A stretch of DNA of 64,000 bases, from contig JBEKZV010000010.1 in NCBI GenBank assembly GCA_049509515.1, positions 1 to 64,000 on the forward strand. Reading direction: 5' to 3'. Every line of letters begins with the position of its first letter. The stretch's first letter is position 1. A program made the position numbers and the translations under genes. The stretch comes from JBEKCP01 sp049509515 (GTDB lineage: Bacteria; Planctomycetota; Planctomycetia; Pirellulales; Thermoguttaceae). Shown here in pieces: positions 23,769-32,094 of this stretch. The notes below the pieces were generated by a model. It ran no database searches. It had not been told where the DNA came from and saw only the letters and a program-made list of their open reading frames with translations.

Positions 23769-26700
23769 ATGGCCAAGACCTTCGAGGAAGGCAAGGACGA
23801 AGTTGCCAAACTCTGCCAATACTTCTCCACCAACCGCGAGGCCTTCTTCGCCGAAGGCGTCAAGGAAGCCGACGTTTGCCAGTCTCTCATCGAGCCGCTT
23901 TTCGAGGCCTTGGGGTGGGATGTGCGCAACACGGCACGTGCGGTTCCACAATACCGTGAGGTAATCCCACAACAAAGGCCCGACGCGGAGGGGCAGCAAG
24001 AATCCGCAGACTACGCGTTTCGCGTGGGTCCATCCGTGAACTTCTTCGTGGAAGCGAAAAGGTGTGCGGTGAATATCGGCGTGGACCCGGCGTCCGCCTT
24101 TCAGCTTCGCCGCTACGGCTGGAACGCCGGCCTCGGCGTATCAATCCTGACCAATTTTGAGCAACTTGCCGTTTACGATTGCACCCGCCGCCCGCGCCCC
24201 GGCGACAAGGCGAGCTATGCCCGCACCGGCCTTTACCTAAAGTACACGGAGTATGTAGACCGCTGGCGAGAAGTGTGGGACGTGTTTTCACCCCAAGCAG
24301 TGCGATCCGGTGATTTCGACAAGTATGCCGGGTCGAAGAAACCGCCAACGGAGACGGTGGACGCGGAGTTTCTGAGGGAAATTGAGGGCTGGCGCAAGAC
24401 GCTGGCCCAAAACATCGCCGTGCGGAACCAGGGACTTTCTACGGATGACCTGAATGCTGCCGTGCAAGCGACGATTGATCGTGTCGTGTTCCTGCGAATG
24501 GCAGAAGACAAGGGGCTTGAGCCTAAAGAACAACTCCTCAAACTGTGCGAACGGGATGGAGTTTACCCACGTTTCATGCGCGCTCTGTGCCGCAAGGCCG
24601 ACGAAAAGTACAACTCCGGCCTGTTCCATTTCCAAAAGGAAAGCGACATATCGGAAAAGCCCGACCGCATTACGCCTAAGCTGGCCATTGACGACAAGGT
24701 GTTCAAGCCGATTCTGCAAAGCCTGTACGTTGAGCACGGCTCGCCGTATGACTTTGGCGTCATGCCCGTCGAAATCTTGGGGACGATCTACGAGCGGTTC
24801 TTGGGCAAGGTCATCCGGTTGACGGCGGGCCACCAGGCCAAGGTGGAAGAAAAGCCCGAAGTGCGCGCCGCCAAAGGCGTTCACTACACGCCGGCCTACA
24901 TTGCCAAATACATTGTTGCGCACACTGTCGGGCGGCAGATTGACGGTCGAAGCCCCGCCCAACTCGCGGGCGGCAAGGAGAAGCCGCCCCTGCGTATCCT
25001 CGACATGGCTTGCGGGAGTGGGACATTCCTCTTGGGCGCTTACCAGTGCCTTCTCCACCATTGCTCGGAATGGTACACCCGACACCAGCCCGAGAACCAC
25101 AAGAAGGCCGTCTACAGAGACCCTGCAAACGGTGAGTGGCGGTTGACGATTGCGGAAAAGAAACGCATCCTGACGACGCATGTCTTCGGGGTTGACATTG
25201 ATCGCCAAGCTGTGGAAGTAACGAAGCTCTCGTTACTGTTGAAGGTATTGGAAGGCGAGAGCGAGCAGACAATAAGCCAGCAGTTGCGACTATTCCACGA
25301 CCGGGCGCTGCCGAACCTGGCCGACAACATAAAATGCGGCAACTCCTTGATCGGCCCGGACTACTTCACCGGCAAGCTGATTCCCGACCCCGCGGAGATG
25401 GAGCGAGTCAAGCCGTTTGACTGGGAGCATGGCTTCCCCGAAGCCATGAACGCGGGCGGTTTTGACTGTGTCGTCGGAAATCCGCCTTACGTTTGCATCC
25501 AGGCGATGAAGGAATGGGCACCGTTGGAAGTCGATGCCTACAAGGAACTGTTTCAGGCTGGCAGAACAGGTAACTACGACATCTACGTTGTTTTCATCGA
25601 ACAAGGCTTGAAGCTGTTGAATCCCAGCGGCAAACTGGGCTTCATCTGCCCAACCAAGTTCTTCTCGACGGATTACGGAAGTGGTATCCGAGGGATTATT
25701 GGCAAGCGATGCACGCTCTCTGCCGTGGTCGATTTTGGGGCCGCCCAAGTCTTTGACGGGGCAGCCACATATACGTGTCTGCTTTTCCTTTCGGCGACTC
25801 CGGCTGCTTGCGTTTCCTACGCCAGAATAGAACTGCCCGCTACAATTGCCACCACTGAGATCCCGTTTCGTCAAATTGCTCCCGACATCTTCACAGACGC
25901 GCCTTGGTCCTTCTCTACCGACCAAGAGGCACAGCTCATTGCCAAGTTAGTCAAACAATCTACGCCGCTAGGTGAGTTGCCTGCAAGAATTGCGCGCGGT
26001 TCCAGCACGGGGGCCGACGACGTGTTCATGCTGGTCCAAGAGGACAAGCACCTTCTTACCCGTGAAGGTGAAGGAGTTGAAGTCGAGAGTGGGATTCTCC
26101 GCATTCCCATCTATGCCACTGACTTCAACCGTTACAGATTCATTCCCCGTTCCGGCGAGGTTGTAATCTTTCCTTACAATGTTACGCCCTCTGGCTACGA
26201 ACTAATGAGTGAGCCAGAGATGAGGCGTCGGTTTCCGAAGGCTCATTCCTACCTCGCGGATAGAAGGAAGACGCTTGATCGCCGCAAACAGGCCAAGGCT
26301 TGGTATGGATTCAGCGCCCCCAGGAACCTCGACACTCACGATGCCGCGCAAATTCTCGTGCCGCTCTTGGCTGCAACCGGGTCCTACTGCTGCTTGCCCG
26401 ACCGCGCTGACCGGTTTTGCCTTATGGCGAGCGGCGGTTTTAGCATAACTGTCGCTGACATGTGCGGGCTGTCACCCAAGTACGTAATTGGCTTATTGAA
26501 CTCCCGCCTTCTCTTCTGGCGGTTGCGGTCGATCAGTAATATCTTCCGGGCGGGTTGGATCACCTGCACGAAGCAGTATGTTGAGACATTGCCTGTCCGC
26601 AAGATTGACCTGAATAGCAAGAAGAGCAAGAGCGCTCACGACCAGATCGTATTGTTGGTCGATTCCATGCTGACGTTGCACAAGCACCTTGCAGCCGCAA

Positions 26701-26837
26701 ACTCGGAAGCGCAGAAAGGTCTTATCGGGCACCAGATCGGCGCGACCGACGCCGAGATTGACCGGCTCGTTTACGGCCTGTACGGCCTGACCGCGGGGGA
26801 AATCGCTATTGTCGAAAGCTCTGCGGCGCAAGCGTGA
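23769..26837 (+). CDS. type IIG restriction-modification enzyme (Eco57I-like)
   Basis: A 1022-residue single-chain enzyme. The N-terminus has a PD-(D/E)xK-type nuclease core (ESADYAFRVG, then FFVEAKR near 92-98). A helical linker leads to an N6-adenine methyltransferase with motif I LDMACGSGTF near 412 and motif IV NPPY near 571. The C-terminal third, with repeated blocks such as YVIGLLNSRLLFW and CTKQYVETLPVRKI, is the target-recognition domain. It should both methylate and cut an asymmetric site; no separate methylase or specificity subunit is adjacent. GGAGGG lies 7 nt before the ATG. GC content is visibly lower than in neighbouring genes and codon use is more AT-tolerant, pointing to horizontal acquisition. 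Confidence 0.9.
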   Translation: MAKTFEEGKDEVAKLCQYFSTNREAFFAEGVKEADVCQSLIEPLFEALGWDVRNTARAVPQYREVIPQQRPDAEGQQESADYAFRVGPSVNFFVEAKRCAVNIGVDPASAFQLRRYGWNAGLGVSILTNFEQLAVYDCTRRPRPGDKASYARTGLYLKYTEYVDRWREVWDVFSPQAVRSGDFDKYAGSKKPPTETVDAEFLREIEGWRKTLAQNIAVRNQGLSTDDLNAAVQATIDRVVFLRMAEDKGLEPKEQLLKLCERDGVYPRFMRALCRKADEKYNSGLFHFQKESDISEKPDRITPKLAIDDKVFKPILQSLYVEHGSPYDFGVMPVEILGTIYERFLGKVIRLTAGHQAKVEEKPEVRAAKGVHYTPAYIAKYIVAHTVGRQIDGRSPAQLAGGKEKPPLRILDMACGSGTFLLGAYQCLLHHCSEWYTRHQPENHKKAVYRDPANGEWRLTIAEKKRILTTHVFGVDIDRQAVEVTKLSLLLKVLEGESEQTISQQLRLFHDRALPNLADNIKCGNSLIGPDYFTGKLIPDPAEMERVKPFDWEHGFPEAMNAGGFDCVVGNPPYVCIQAMKEWAPLEVDAYKELFQAGRTGNYDIYVVFIEQGLKLLNPSGKLGFICPTKFFSTDYGSGIRGIIGKRCTLSAVVDFGAAQVFDGAATYTCLLFLSATPAACVSYARIELPATIATTEIPFRQIAPDIFTDAPWSFSTDQEAQLIAKLVKQSTPLGELPARIARGSSTGADDVFMLVQEDKHLLTREGEGVEVESGILRIPIYATDFNRYRFIPRSGEVVIFPYNVTPSGYELMSEPEMRRRFPKAHSYLADRRKTLDRRKQAKAWYGFSAPRNLDTHDAAQILVPLLAATGSYCCLPDRADRFCLMASGGFSITVADMCGLSPKYVIGLLNSRLLFWRLRSISNIFRAGWITCTKQYVETLPVRKIDLNSKKSKSAHDQIVLLVDSMLTLHKHLAAANSEAQKGLIGHQIGATDAEIDRLVYGLYGLTAGEIAIVESSAAQA

Positions 26838-26899
26838 GCCTGGGTAACAGTTCAACCAGAATCCCTTGACACGCTGGCGTGAGCGTGCCCAACCCGTCT

Positions 26900-28228
26900 T
26901 CACCCCAAACCGTGTTTGGCCAGGCGGTCGCGGAAGGTGGAGGGTTTCATGCCCAGCGCCGTGGCGGCGGCGGTCTTGTTGCCGCCGGCGGTCCGCAGGG
27001 CCCGCTCCAGCAGTTCGCGCTCGGTCTGGTCCATGGCGGCTTGGAAATCGCCGGCCTGGGCGGGGGCCGCTGCGGGCTTCGGCGCGGCGGCGATGCCGGT
27101 CATCTCGGTCTCCAGCAGGTCGCGGGTGACGCGGCCGCCGCCCACCAGGAACGCCCGCTCCAGGGTGTGCGCCAGCTCGCGGACGTTGCCGGGCCACGTG
27201 TGCCGCACCAGCAGGGCCAGGGCCTCCGGCTCGAGCCGGAACTCCCGCTGGACGGCGATCTTCCGCAGGAAGTGCCGGGCCAGGAGCGGCACGTCCTCCA
27301 AGCGGTCGCGCAAGGGGGGCACGACGACCCGCAGCACGTCGAGCCGGTAATAGAGGTCCTGGCGGAAACCGCCCTGGCCGATCTTCTCCAGCAGGTTCTG
27401 CTTGGTCGAGGCGATGATCCGCACGTTGGCCTTGATGGGCGCGGTGCCGCCGACCCGCTCGAAGACCTTCTCGTCGATCGCCCGCAGGAGCTTCGACTGT
27501 TGCGCCAGCGGGATGTCGTCGACGTCGTCGAGGTACAGGGTGCCGCCTTCGGCCAGGTCGAAGCGTCCGTTGCGGCGCTGGTCGGCGCCGGTGAAGGAGC
27601 CCTTCTCGTGGCCCCACAACTCGCTCTCGATGAGGCTCGGGGGAAAGAGCGTGCAGCCGACCTTGACGCAGGGGAAGGCCCGGCGGTGCGAGGCGCGGTG
27701 GATGACGTCGGCCACGAGGTCCTTGCCCGTGCCCGTCTCGCCGACCACCAGGACGTTGGCGTCGGTGCGGGCGCAGATTTCGACCATCTGGCGGACGCGG
27801 GCGATGCGGGGCGAGCCGCCGACGATCTCGCGTTGGACCTCCAGCGGGGCGGCGGCGGGGGTTGCCGCCCGGCCGCGCTCGATCCGCGCCAACAGCGGGA
27901 GGATGTCCTCGTTGCGGAAGGGCTTGGTCACGAAGTCGAAGGCCCCCAGCCGCATCGCCTCGACGGCCACCGGAATGCTGCCGTAGGCGGTCATCATGAT
28001 CACGGCCGTGGGGGCCGCCGGACCTTGCTTGATCCGCTTCAGGAGCTCGATCCCGTCGAGCTTGGGCATTTTCAAGTCCGTCAGCACCACGTCGAACTCC
28101 GCGGCCTGGAACCGCTCCCAGGCCTCTTGGCCGTCGGCGGCGACGACGACCTCGTGCCCCTGGGCGGCCAGGTCGTCGGCCAGGGTGACGCGCTTGATCC
28201 TCTCGTCGTCGACCACCAGGACTCTCAA
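26900..28228 (-). CDS. NtrC-family sigma-54-dependent response regulator
   Basis: A 442-residue protein. Receiver domain at 1-115 (VLVVDDE, phospho-acceptor Asp in VVLTDLKMPK, TAYGS, KPF). Sigma-54-interacting AAA+ ATPase at about 140-370: Walker A GETGTGKD, the sigma-54 loop GSFTGA (canonical GAFTGA) and Walker B GGTLYLDDVDDI. Fis-type helix-turn-helix at the end (GNKTAAATALGMKPSTFRDRL). It activates sigma-54 promoters after phosphorylation; no histidine kinase is adjacent. The TTG start overlaps the ABC exporter stop (TTGA) with GGAG 8 nt upstream, so the two genes are coupled. Confidence 0.9.
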   Translation of the reverse strand: MRVLVVDDERIKRVTLADDLAAQGHEVVVAADGQEAWERFQAAEFDVVLTDLKMPKLDGIELLKRIKQGPAAPTAVIMMTAYGSIPVAVEAMRLGAFDFVTKPFRNEDILPLLARIERGRAATPAAAPLEVQREIVGGSPRIARVRQMVEICARTDANVLVVGETGTGKDLVADVIHRASHRRAFPCVKVGCTLFPPSLIESELWGHEKGSFTGADQRRNGRFDLAEGGTLYLDDVDDIPLAQQSKLLRAIDEKVFERVGGTAPIKANVRIIASTKQNLLEKIGQGGFRQDLYYRLDVLRVVVPPLRDRLEDVPLLARHFLRKIAVQREFRLEPEALALLVRHTWPGNVRELAHTLERAFLVGGGRVTRDLLETEMTGIAAAPKPAAAPAQAGDFQAAMDQTERELLERALRTAGGNKTAAATALGMKPSTFRDRLAKHGLG

Positions 28229-30489
28229 CGCTGGGTCTCCGTTTGGGCCCGGTACAACCGGGCATACAGGCCGCCGTGGCGCAAGAGCTCGTCGTGGCGG
28301 CCGACCTCGACGATCCGCCCGCCGGAGAGCACGATCAGCCGGTCCGCCAGGCGGAGCGTGCTGAGGCGGTGGGCGATGGCGATCGTCGTGCGGCCGCGGA
28401 CGAGGTTCTCCAGGGCCCGCTGGATCTCGCGCTCCGTCTCGGTGTCGACCGAGGACGTGGCCTCGTCCAGGATCAGGATCCGCGGGTCGATGAGGATCGC
28501 CCGCGCGATGGAAATCCGTTGCCGCTCGCCGCCGGAGAGGGTCTGGCCGCGCTCGCCCACCAGCGAGTCGTAGCCCAGCGGCAGGCGGAGGATGAACTCG
28601 TGGGCCCGGGCGGCCTGGGCGGCGGCGACGATCGCGGCGGGCGTCGCCCCCGGCCGCCCGTAGGCGATGTTCTCGGCCATGGTGCCGTAGAACAGGAACG
28701 GGTCCTGGAGCACGATCCCGACGTTCGCGCGGTAGGCTTCGACCGGGAACGAGCGGATGTCGCTGCCGTCGATCACGATCGCGCCGGAGCCGACGTCGTA
28801 GAAGCGGCACACCAGGTTCACCAGCGTCGTCTTGCCGGCGCCGCTGGGCCCGACCACGCCGATCATCTCGCCGGGGCGGATGTGGAAGTCCAGATCGTGG
28901 AGCACCTGCCGGGTGCCGTAGCGGAAGCCCACGCTGCGGAACTCGATCTCGCCGCGGAGCCGGCCGGGCGCGACGGGGTGCGCCGGCTCGGGCACGCTCG
29001 ACGAGCGGTCGAGGATCTGGAACACCCGCTGCGTGGCGGCCGCCGCCCGCCCGGCCGCCGCGAACGTCCGCGACATCGCCTCCAGCCTCGTGTAGTAGCG
29101 GCCGATGTACAGCAGGAAGGCCAACAGCGCGCCGACCGTCAGCAGGTGACCGTGGATGCGGTACACGCCCATCGCCCAGATCACCAGCAGCCCGGCCTGG
29201 TTCAACAAGGCGACGGTGGGCCAGAAGAAGGTCCAAACGGCGTTCACGCGGTTGTTCGAGCGGACGATGCGGTCGTTGCTCCGCCGGAACCGCTGGATCT
29301 CGTTGTCCTCTTGGGCGAATGCCTTCACCACGCGGATGCCCGGAATCGTGTCGGCCAGAATGCTGGTCATCGTGCCCCAGGCGCGGTAGCTCCGCGCGAA
29401 CCCGGCCGCCAAGTGCTTGCGGACCCACAGGATCAGCCAGCCAATCACCGGGAACGTGGCCAGCGTGGTCAGCCCCAGCAGAGGATCGAGCCAGGTCAGC
29501 ACTGCGGCGGTGCCCGCCATCAGCAGGGCATCGCTGACGAAGTCCACCGCCGTGTCGGAGAGAAAGATGCAGATTCGCTCGGTGTCCGTGCTGATCCGCG
29601 ACATGAGGTCGCCGGTACGCCTGCCGCCGAGGAACTCCAGCGACAGCCGCAGGAGGTGGGCGTAGGTCGTGTTCCGCAGATCGGCGGCGATCCGCTCGCT
29701 GACGCGGTTGCTGATCCAGCCTTGGGCCCAGCTCAGGGACCAGGCCAGCAGGGCTGCCGCTCCCAGCCCGCCCAAATACCAGGGCACCCGCGCGAAACGA
29801 TTGCGGTAGCGGTCGGCCAGGTCCTGCGAAGCCGCCAGCCGGGCGGCCGGATCTTGCTCCGTCCTCGCCTCGATCGACCGCCAATCCTCCTGGTAAGGAC
29901 TGAGGATGTTGTCCACCAGCGGCATGGTCAACAGCGGCGGCAGCAGCCCCGCCGTCGTCGCGGCCAGCGTCAGGCCAAAGCCCAAGAGGATCATCAGCAC
30001 GTGCCGGCGGGCGAACCGCCAGAGGCGCAACAGCGAGACGGTCCGCGGGCGGCCGGCGGAGGGTTCTTCCTCGGCGACCTCCCCGTCTTCCCTGCTGTGC
30101 AGCTCCTCCGGCGCCGTTCCGGACTGCACCGCGCGGCACCGCTCGGCCAGCCGCCGGGCCTCCGCCGCGCGGCTCGGGGTGTACCGCCAGTGGGCCAGCC
30201 GGCCTTCCGGCCCGACCAGCTCCAGGGTGCCCACCGTCGGCGAATCGAGCTCGCGGAGCCCGACGCCTTCGGCTAAGGGCCAGGATTGCCAGGCGTCGCC
30301 GCGGGCGGTGTCTTCCCACGCCAACACGCGGCGGCCGCTGAGCAGCACCAGCCCCTGCCGGAAGCGAAGCCGGCGGTCCAGGTCCGGCCAGAAACAGCCG
30401 ACCAGCGTCTCGCCTTCCTCGAGCTCCGCAGCCAACCGGGCACGGATGCCCTCGGGCAGCGTCTTCCAGGCGTCGTTGGCGGTTTCCAA
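28225..30489 (-). CDS. ABC exporter, fused membrane and ATPase domains
   Basis: A 754-residue half-transporter of the MsbA/lipid-multidrug type. An unusual N-terminal cytosolic domain of about 115 residues (ELEEGETLVGCFWPDLDRRL) is followed by a six-helix membrane domain (about 135-440) and a nucleotide-binding domain: Walker A GPSGAGKT near 544, Q-loop VLQDPFLFYG, signature LSGGERQR near 648, Walker B ILILDEATS, and the H-loop in IAIAHRLST. It should act as a homodimer. The apparent start is TTG, only 13 nt after a strong hairpin plus T-tract and without a clear ribosome binding site. It is cotranscribed with the NtrC-type regulator. Substrate unknown. Confidence 0.88.
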   Translation of the reverse strand: METANDAWKTLPEGIRARLAAELEEGETLVGCFWPDLDRRLRFRQGLVLLSGRRVLAWEDTARGDAWQSWPLAEGVGLRELDSPTVGTLELVGPEGRLAHWRYTPSRAAEARRLAERCRAVQSGTAPEELHSREDGEVAEEEPSAGRPRTVSLLRLWRFARRHVLMILLGFGLTLAATTAGLLPPLLTMPLVDNILSPYQEDWRSIEARTEQDPAARLAASQDLADRYRNRFARVPWYLGGLGAAALLAWSLSWAQGWISNRVSERIAADLRNTTYAHLLRLSLEFLGGRRTGDLMSRISTDTERICIFLSDTAVDFVSDALLMAGTAAVLTWLDPLLGLTTLATFPVIGWLILWVRKHLAAGFARSYRAWGTMTSILADTIPGIRVVKAFAQEDNEIQRFRRSNDRIVRSNNRVNAVWTFFWPTVALLNQAGLLVIWAMGVYRIHGHLLTVGALLAFLLYIGRYYTRLEAMSRTFAAAGRAAAATQRVFQILDRSSSVPEPAHPVAPGRLRGEIEFRSVGFRYGTRQVLHDLDFHIRPGEMIGVVGPSGAGKTTLVNLVCRFYDVGSGAIVIDGSDIRSFPVEAYRANVGIVLQDPFLFYGTMAENIAYGRPGATPAAIVAAAQAARAHEFILRLPLGYDSLVGERGQTLSGGERQRISIARAILIDPRILILDEATSSVDTETEREIQRALENLVRGRTTIAIAHRLSTLRLADRLIVLSGGRIVEVGRHDELLRHGGLYARLYRAQTETQR

Positions 30490-30501
30490 GGGTTGCGCCT
30501 G

Positions 30502-30583
30502 AAAAAAAGAAGCCTCGAGGGGACGATTCCCAGCACCGTACCAGCCTCCGCCAAGGAGGCCTCACAATCGTCCGCCTCGAGGT
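30502..30583 (-). terminator. intrinsic terminator or attenuator before the ABC exporter
   Basis: On the minus strand CCTCGAGGCGGACGATT pairs with AATCGTCCCCTCGAGG (16 of 17), enclosing a second hairpin (GCCTCC/GGAGGC), and is followed by CTTCTTTTTTT. It terminates the LarA-like gene. Because the exporter starts only 13 nt beyond the T-tract, it could also act as an attenuator. Confidence 0.75.
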
Positions 30584-30597
30584 CGAGCCCCCACCGG

Positions 30598-31863
30598 TCA
30601 AGACCGGCGGGTGCCTATAGAATCTTTATCCGGCTGATCGGTTTTGTCAAGGCGGACCACCACCTGTGGGGCGTTGGCCAGCAGGATGCACGAATCGTGA
30701 CGCTGCGACAGCCGGCCCAGTTCTTCCGCGCCGCCGATCGGAACCATGTCCAAGTCCTCCACCAGCGACGAGTCCAGCCGGCTTAGGAGGTAGACGTGCT
30801 GCCGCTCCAAGGCGTGGGCAAGCTGAGCGGCGGGCAGGGCGTCGCCCGGATTGTCGCGGAGGATTCGCCGCACGGCGGTGCCGCGGGAGCGGGCGCCCAC
30901 GAGGCGCCCCACGGCGGGACCGGGACGGGCGGCCAGCTCGCAGCACACGGCGATCGCACCCCCTTCTTCCACGAGCCGGCCGGCCGCCTCCAGGGCGCGG
31001 CCGAGGTTCTCCCAAGTCTGCTGCTCTTGCGGCCCTTCGATGGCCGCGACGACGAGGCTGGCGCGGCGGGCAACGGGGCAGCCCCAGGCGGCCCGGTATG
31101 CCTCGCGACCCCGCCGGCCGACGGCCTTGCTCTCGCCCGCCACCACCCCCAGTATGCCGTCGCCCGCCGCCGGGAGCAACTGCACGGTGAAATTGACCCC
31201 CAAGAGCCAGGCTACCTGATCCGCCTCGCGGAGCAATGCCGCATGGTGCTCGCGGCGGCCGGGGGGCAGGTCCTTTCGGCGGAACCGCGACTGGGTCTTC
31301 TCGTCGGCCAGGCCCGGGAAAATCGACCCGTGAATGCCGAAGTAGCCCCGCGCGGCCCCATCGCAGAGCCGTCCGATCGGCAGCACCAGGTCAGCATCGA
31401 CCAGCAGGCGGTTCAATAGAATCGGGTCCCCTTCCTCATTGGCCGCCAGGTAGCCGAGGGCCTGGCGATTGGCCGGGTCGTGGGTCAGCAGCCGGATCCG
31501 CGGGGCGACTGCGGCATCGACCAGGCGGCGAGGATCGCCGGCCCCGGCTTCCACGTCGGCCTCGGTCCGCAGCACTGAGATGCCGTCCGGATCCACTCCG
31601 CCCGCCATCAGGGAGTGGACCACCGCGGCGGTGATCTCGGTGGCCCGCGGCACCCCTTGCCCCAGTGCCACGACGATCCGATCCCCCACGGTCGTGCTCT
31701 GCCGCAAGGGCGGGTATTCCAGCGGTTGCTCCAGCGCCGCTCGCACAGCCTCCGCCGGGGCCGCCAACGGGGCCCCCTGCGGCTGGCCGTAGAGGCACGG
31801 AGCCGCGCGCGGGCCGGCTTCGAACGGGATCGAGGAATCGGCGCCGAACCGCAGAACGGGCAT
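30598..31863 (-). CDS. LarA-like (DUF2088) protein
   Basis: A 421-residue protein of the nickel-pincer lactate racemase (LarA) superfamily. The N-terminal half has DRIVVALGQGVPRATEITAA, a THDP block and LPIGRLCDGAARGYFGIHG followed by SIFPGLADE, matching the LarA layout around the cofactor and substrate histidines. The C-terminal half (GDALPAAQLAHALERQHVYL) is the second LarA domain. It may racemise or epimerise a 2-hydroxy acid, but many paralogues have other substrates and no larB/larC/larE maturation genes are present here, so function is open. The ATG at 31863 is chosen; an upstream in-frame TTG gives a longer form. Confidence 0.72.
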   Translation of the reverse strand: MPVLRFGADSSIPFEAGPRAAPCLYGQPQGAPLAAPAEAVRAALEQPLEYPPLRQSTTVGDRIVVALGQGVPRATEITAAVVHSLMAGGVDPDGISVLRTEADVEAGAGDPRRLVDAAVAPRIRLLTHDPANRQALGYLAANEEGDPILLNRLLVDADLVLPIGRLCDGAARGYFGIHGSIFPGLADEKTQSRFRRKDLPPGRREHHAALLREADQVAWLLGVNFTVQLLPAAGDGILGVVAGESKAVGRRGREAYRAAWGCPVARRASLVVAAIEGPQEQQTWENLGRALEAAGRLVEEGGAIAVCCELAARPGPAVGRLVGARSRGTAVRRILRDNPGDALPAAQLAHALERQHVYLLSRLDSSLVEDLDMVPIGGAEELGRLSQRHDSCILLANAPQVVVRLDKTDQPDKDSIGTRRS

Positions 31864-31993
31864 TGAAGAAACTGCGTAAACGGGGCAATTCAGCCAAGTT
31901 ACAACCGTGAACCTCAATTATCGGCTGATTCCCCGCACCGTCAAGAAGTCGAGCTTTACTGAAAAGGTCGAGTGGCAAATAATGATGCCTCGC

Positions 31994-32071
31994 GGGAAAA
32001 AGGGGACAGTCCCCATTTGTGCGAAGCACCCTCCGGGCCGTTCCGGCAAATGGGGACTGTCCCTTTTTCCC
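31994..32071. repeat. GGGGACAGTCCCC inverted-repeat element, copy 1
   Basis: A 78-bp element whose ends (GGGAAAAAGGGGACAG and CTGTCCCTTTTTCCC) are near-perfect inverted repeats around a conserved middle (GCGAAGCACCCTCCGGGCCG). The same element, reversed, is at 51868-51952. It lies just upstream of the lipoprotein start, and its translation would produce a false N-terminal extension. Confidence 0.85.
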
Positions 32072-32094
32072 ACTCAACCACCCAGGATTCAACC

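Noticed and set aside
28243..30276. 677-codon plus-strand frame opposite the ABC exporter
   Set aside because: Composition (Gln/Arg/His/Asp-rich) is that of an antisense frame in high-GC DNA.
28229..30601. Extension of the NtrC frame through the ABC gene
   Set aside because: The frame stays open by chance; receiver-domain homology starts at the TTG at 28228 and the upstream part is Arg/Pro-rich without domains.
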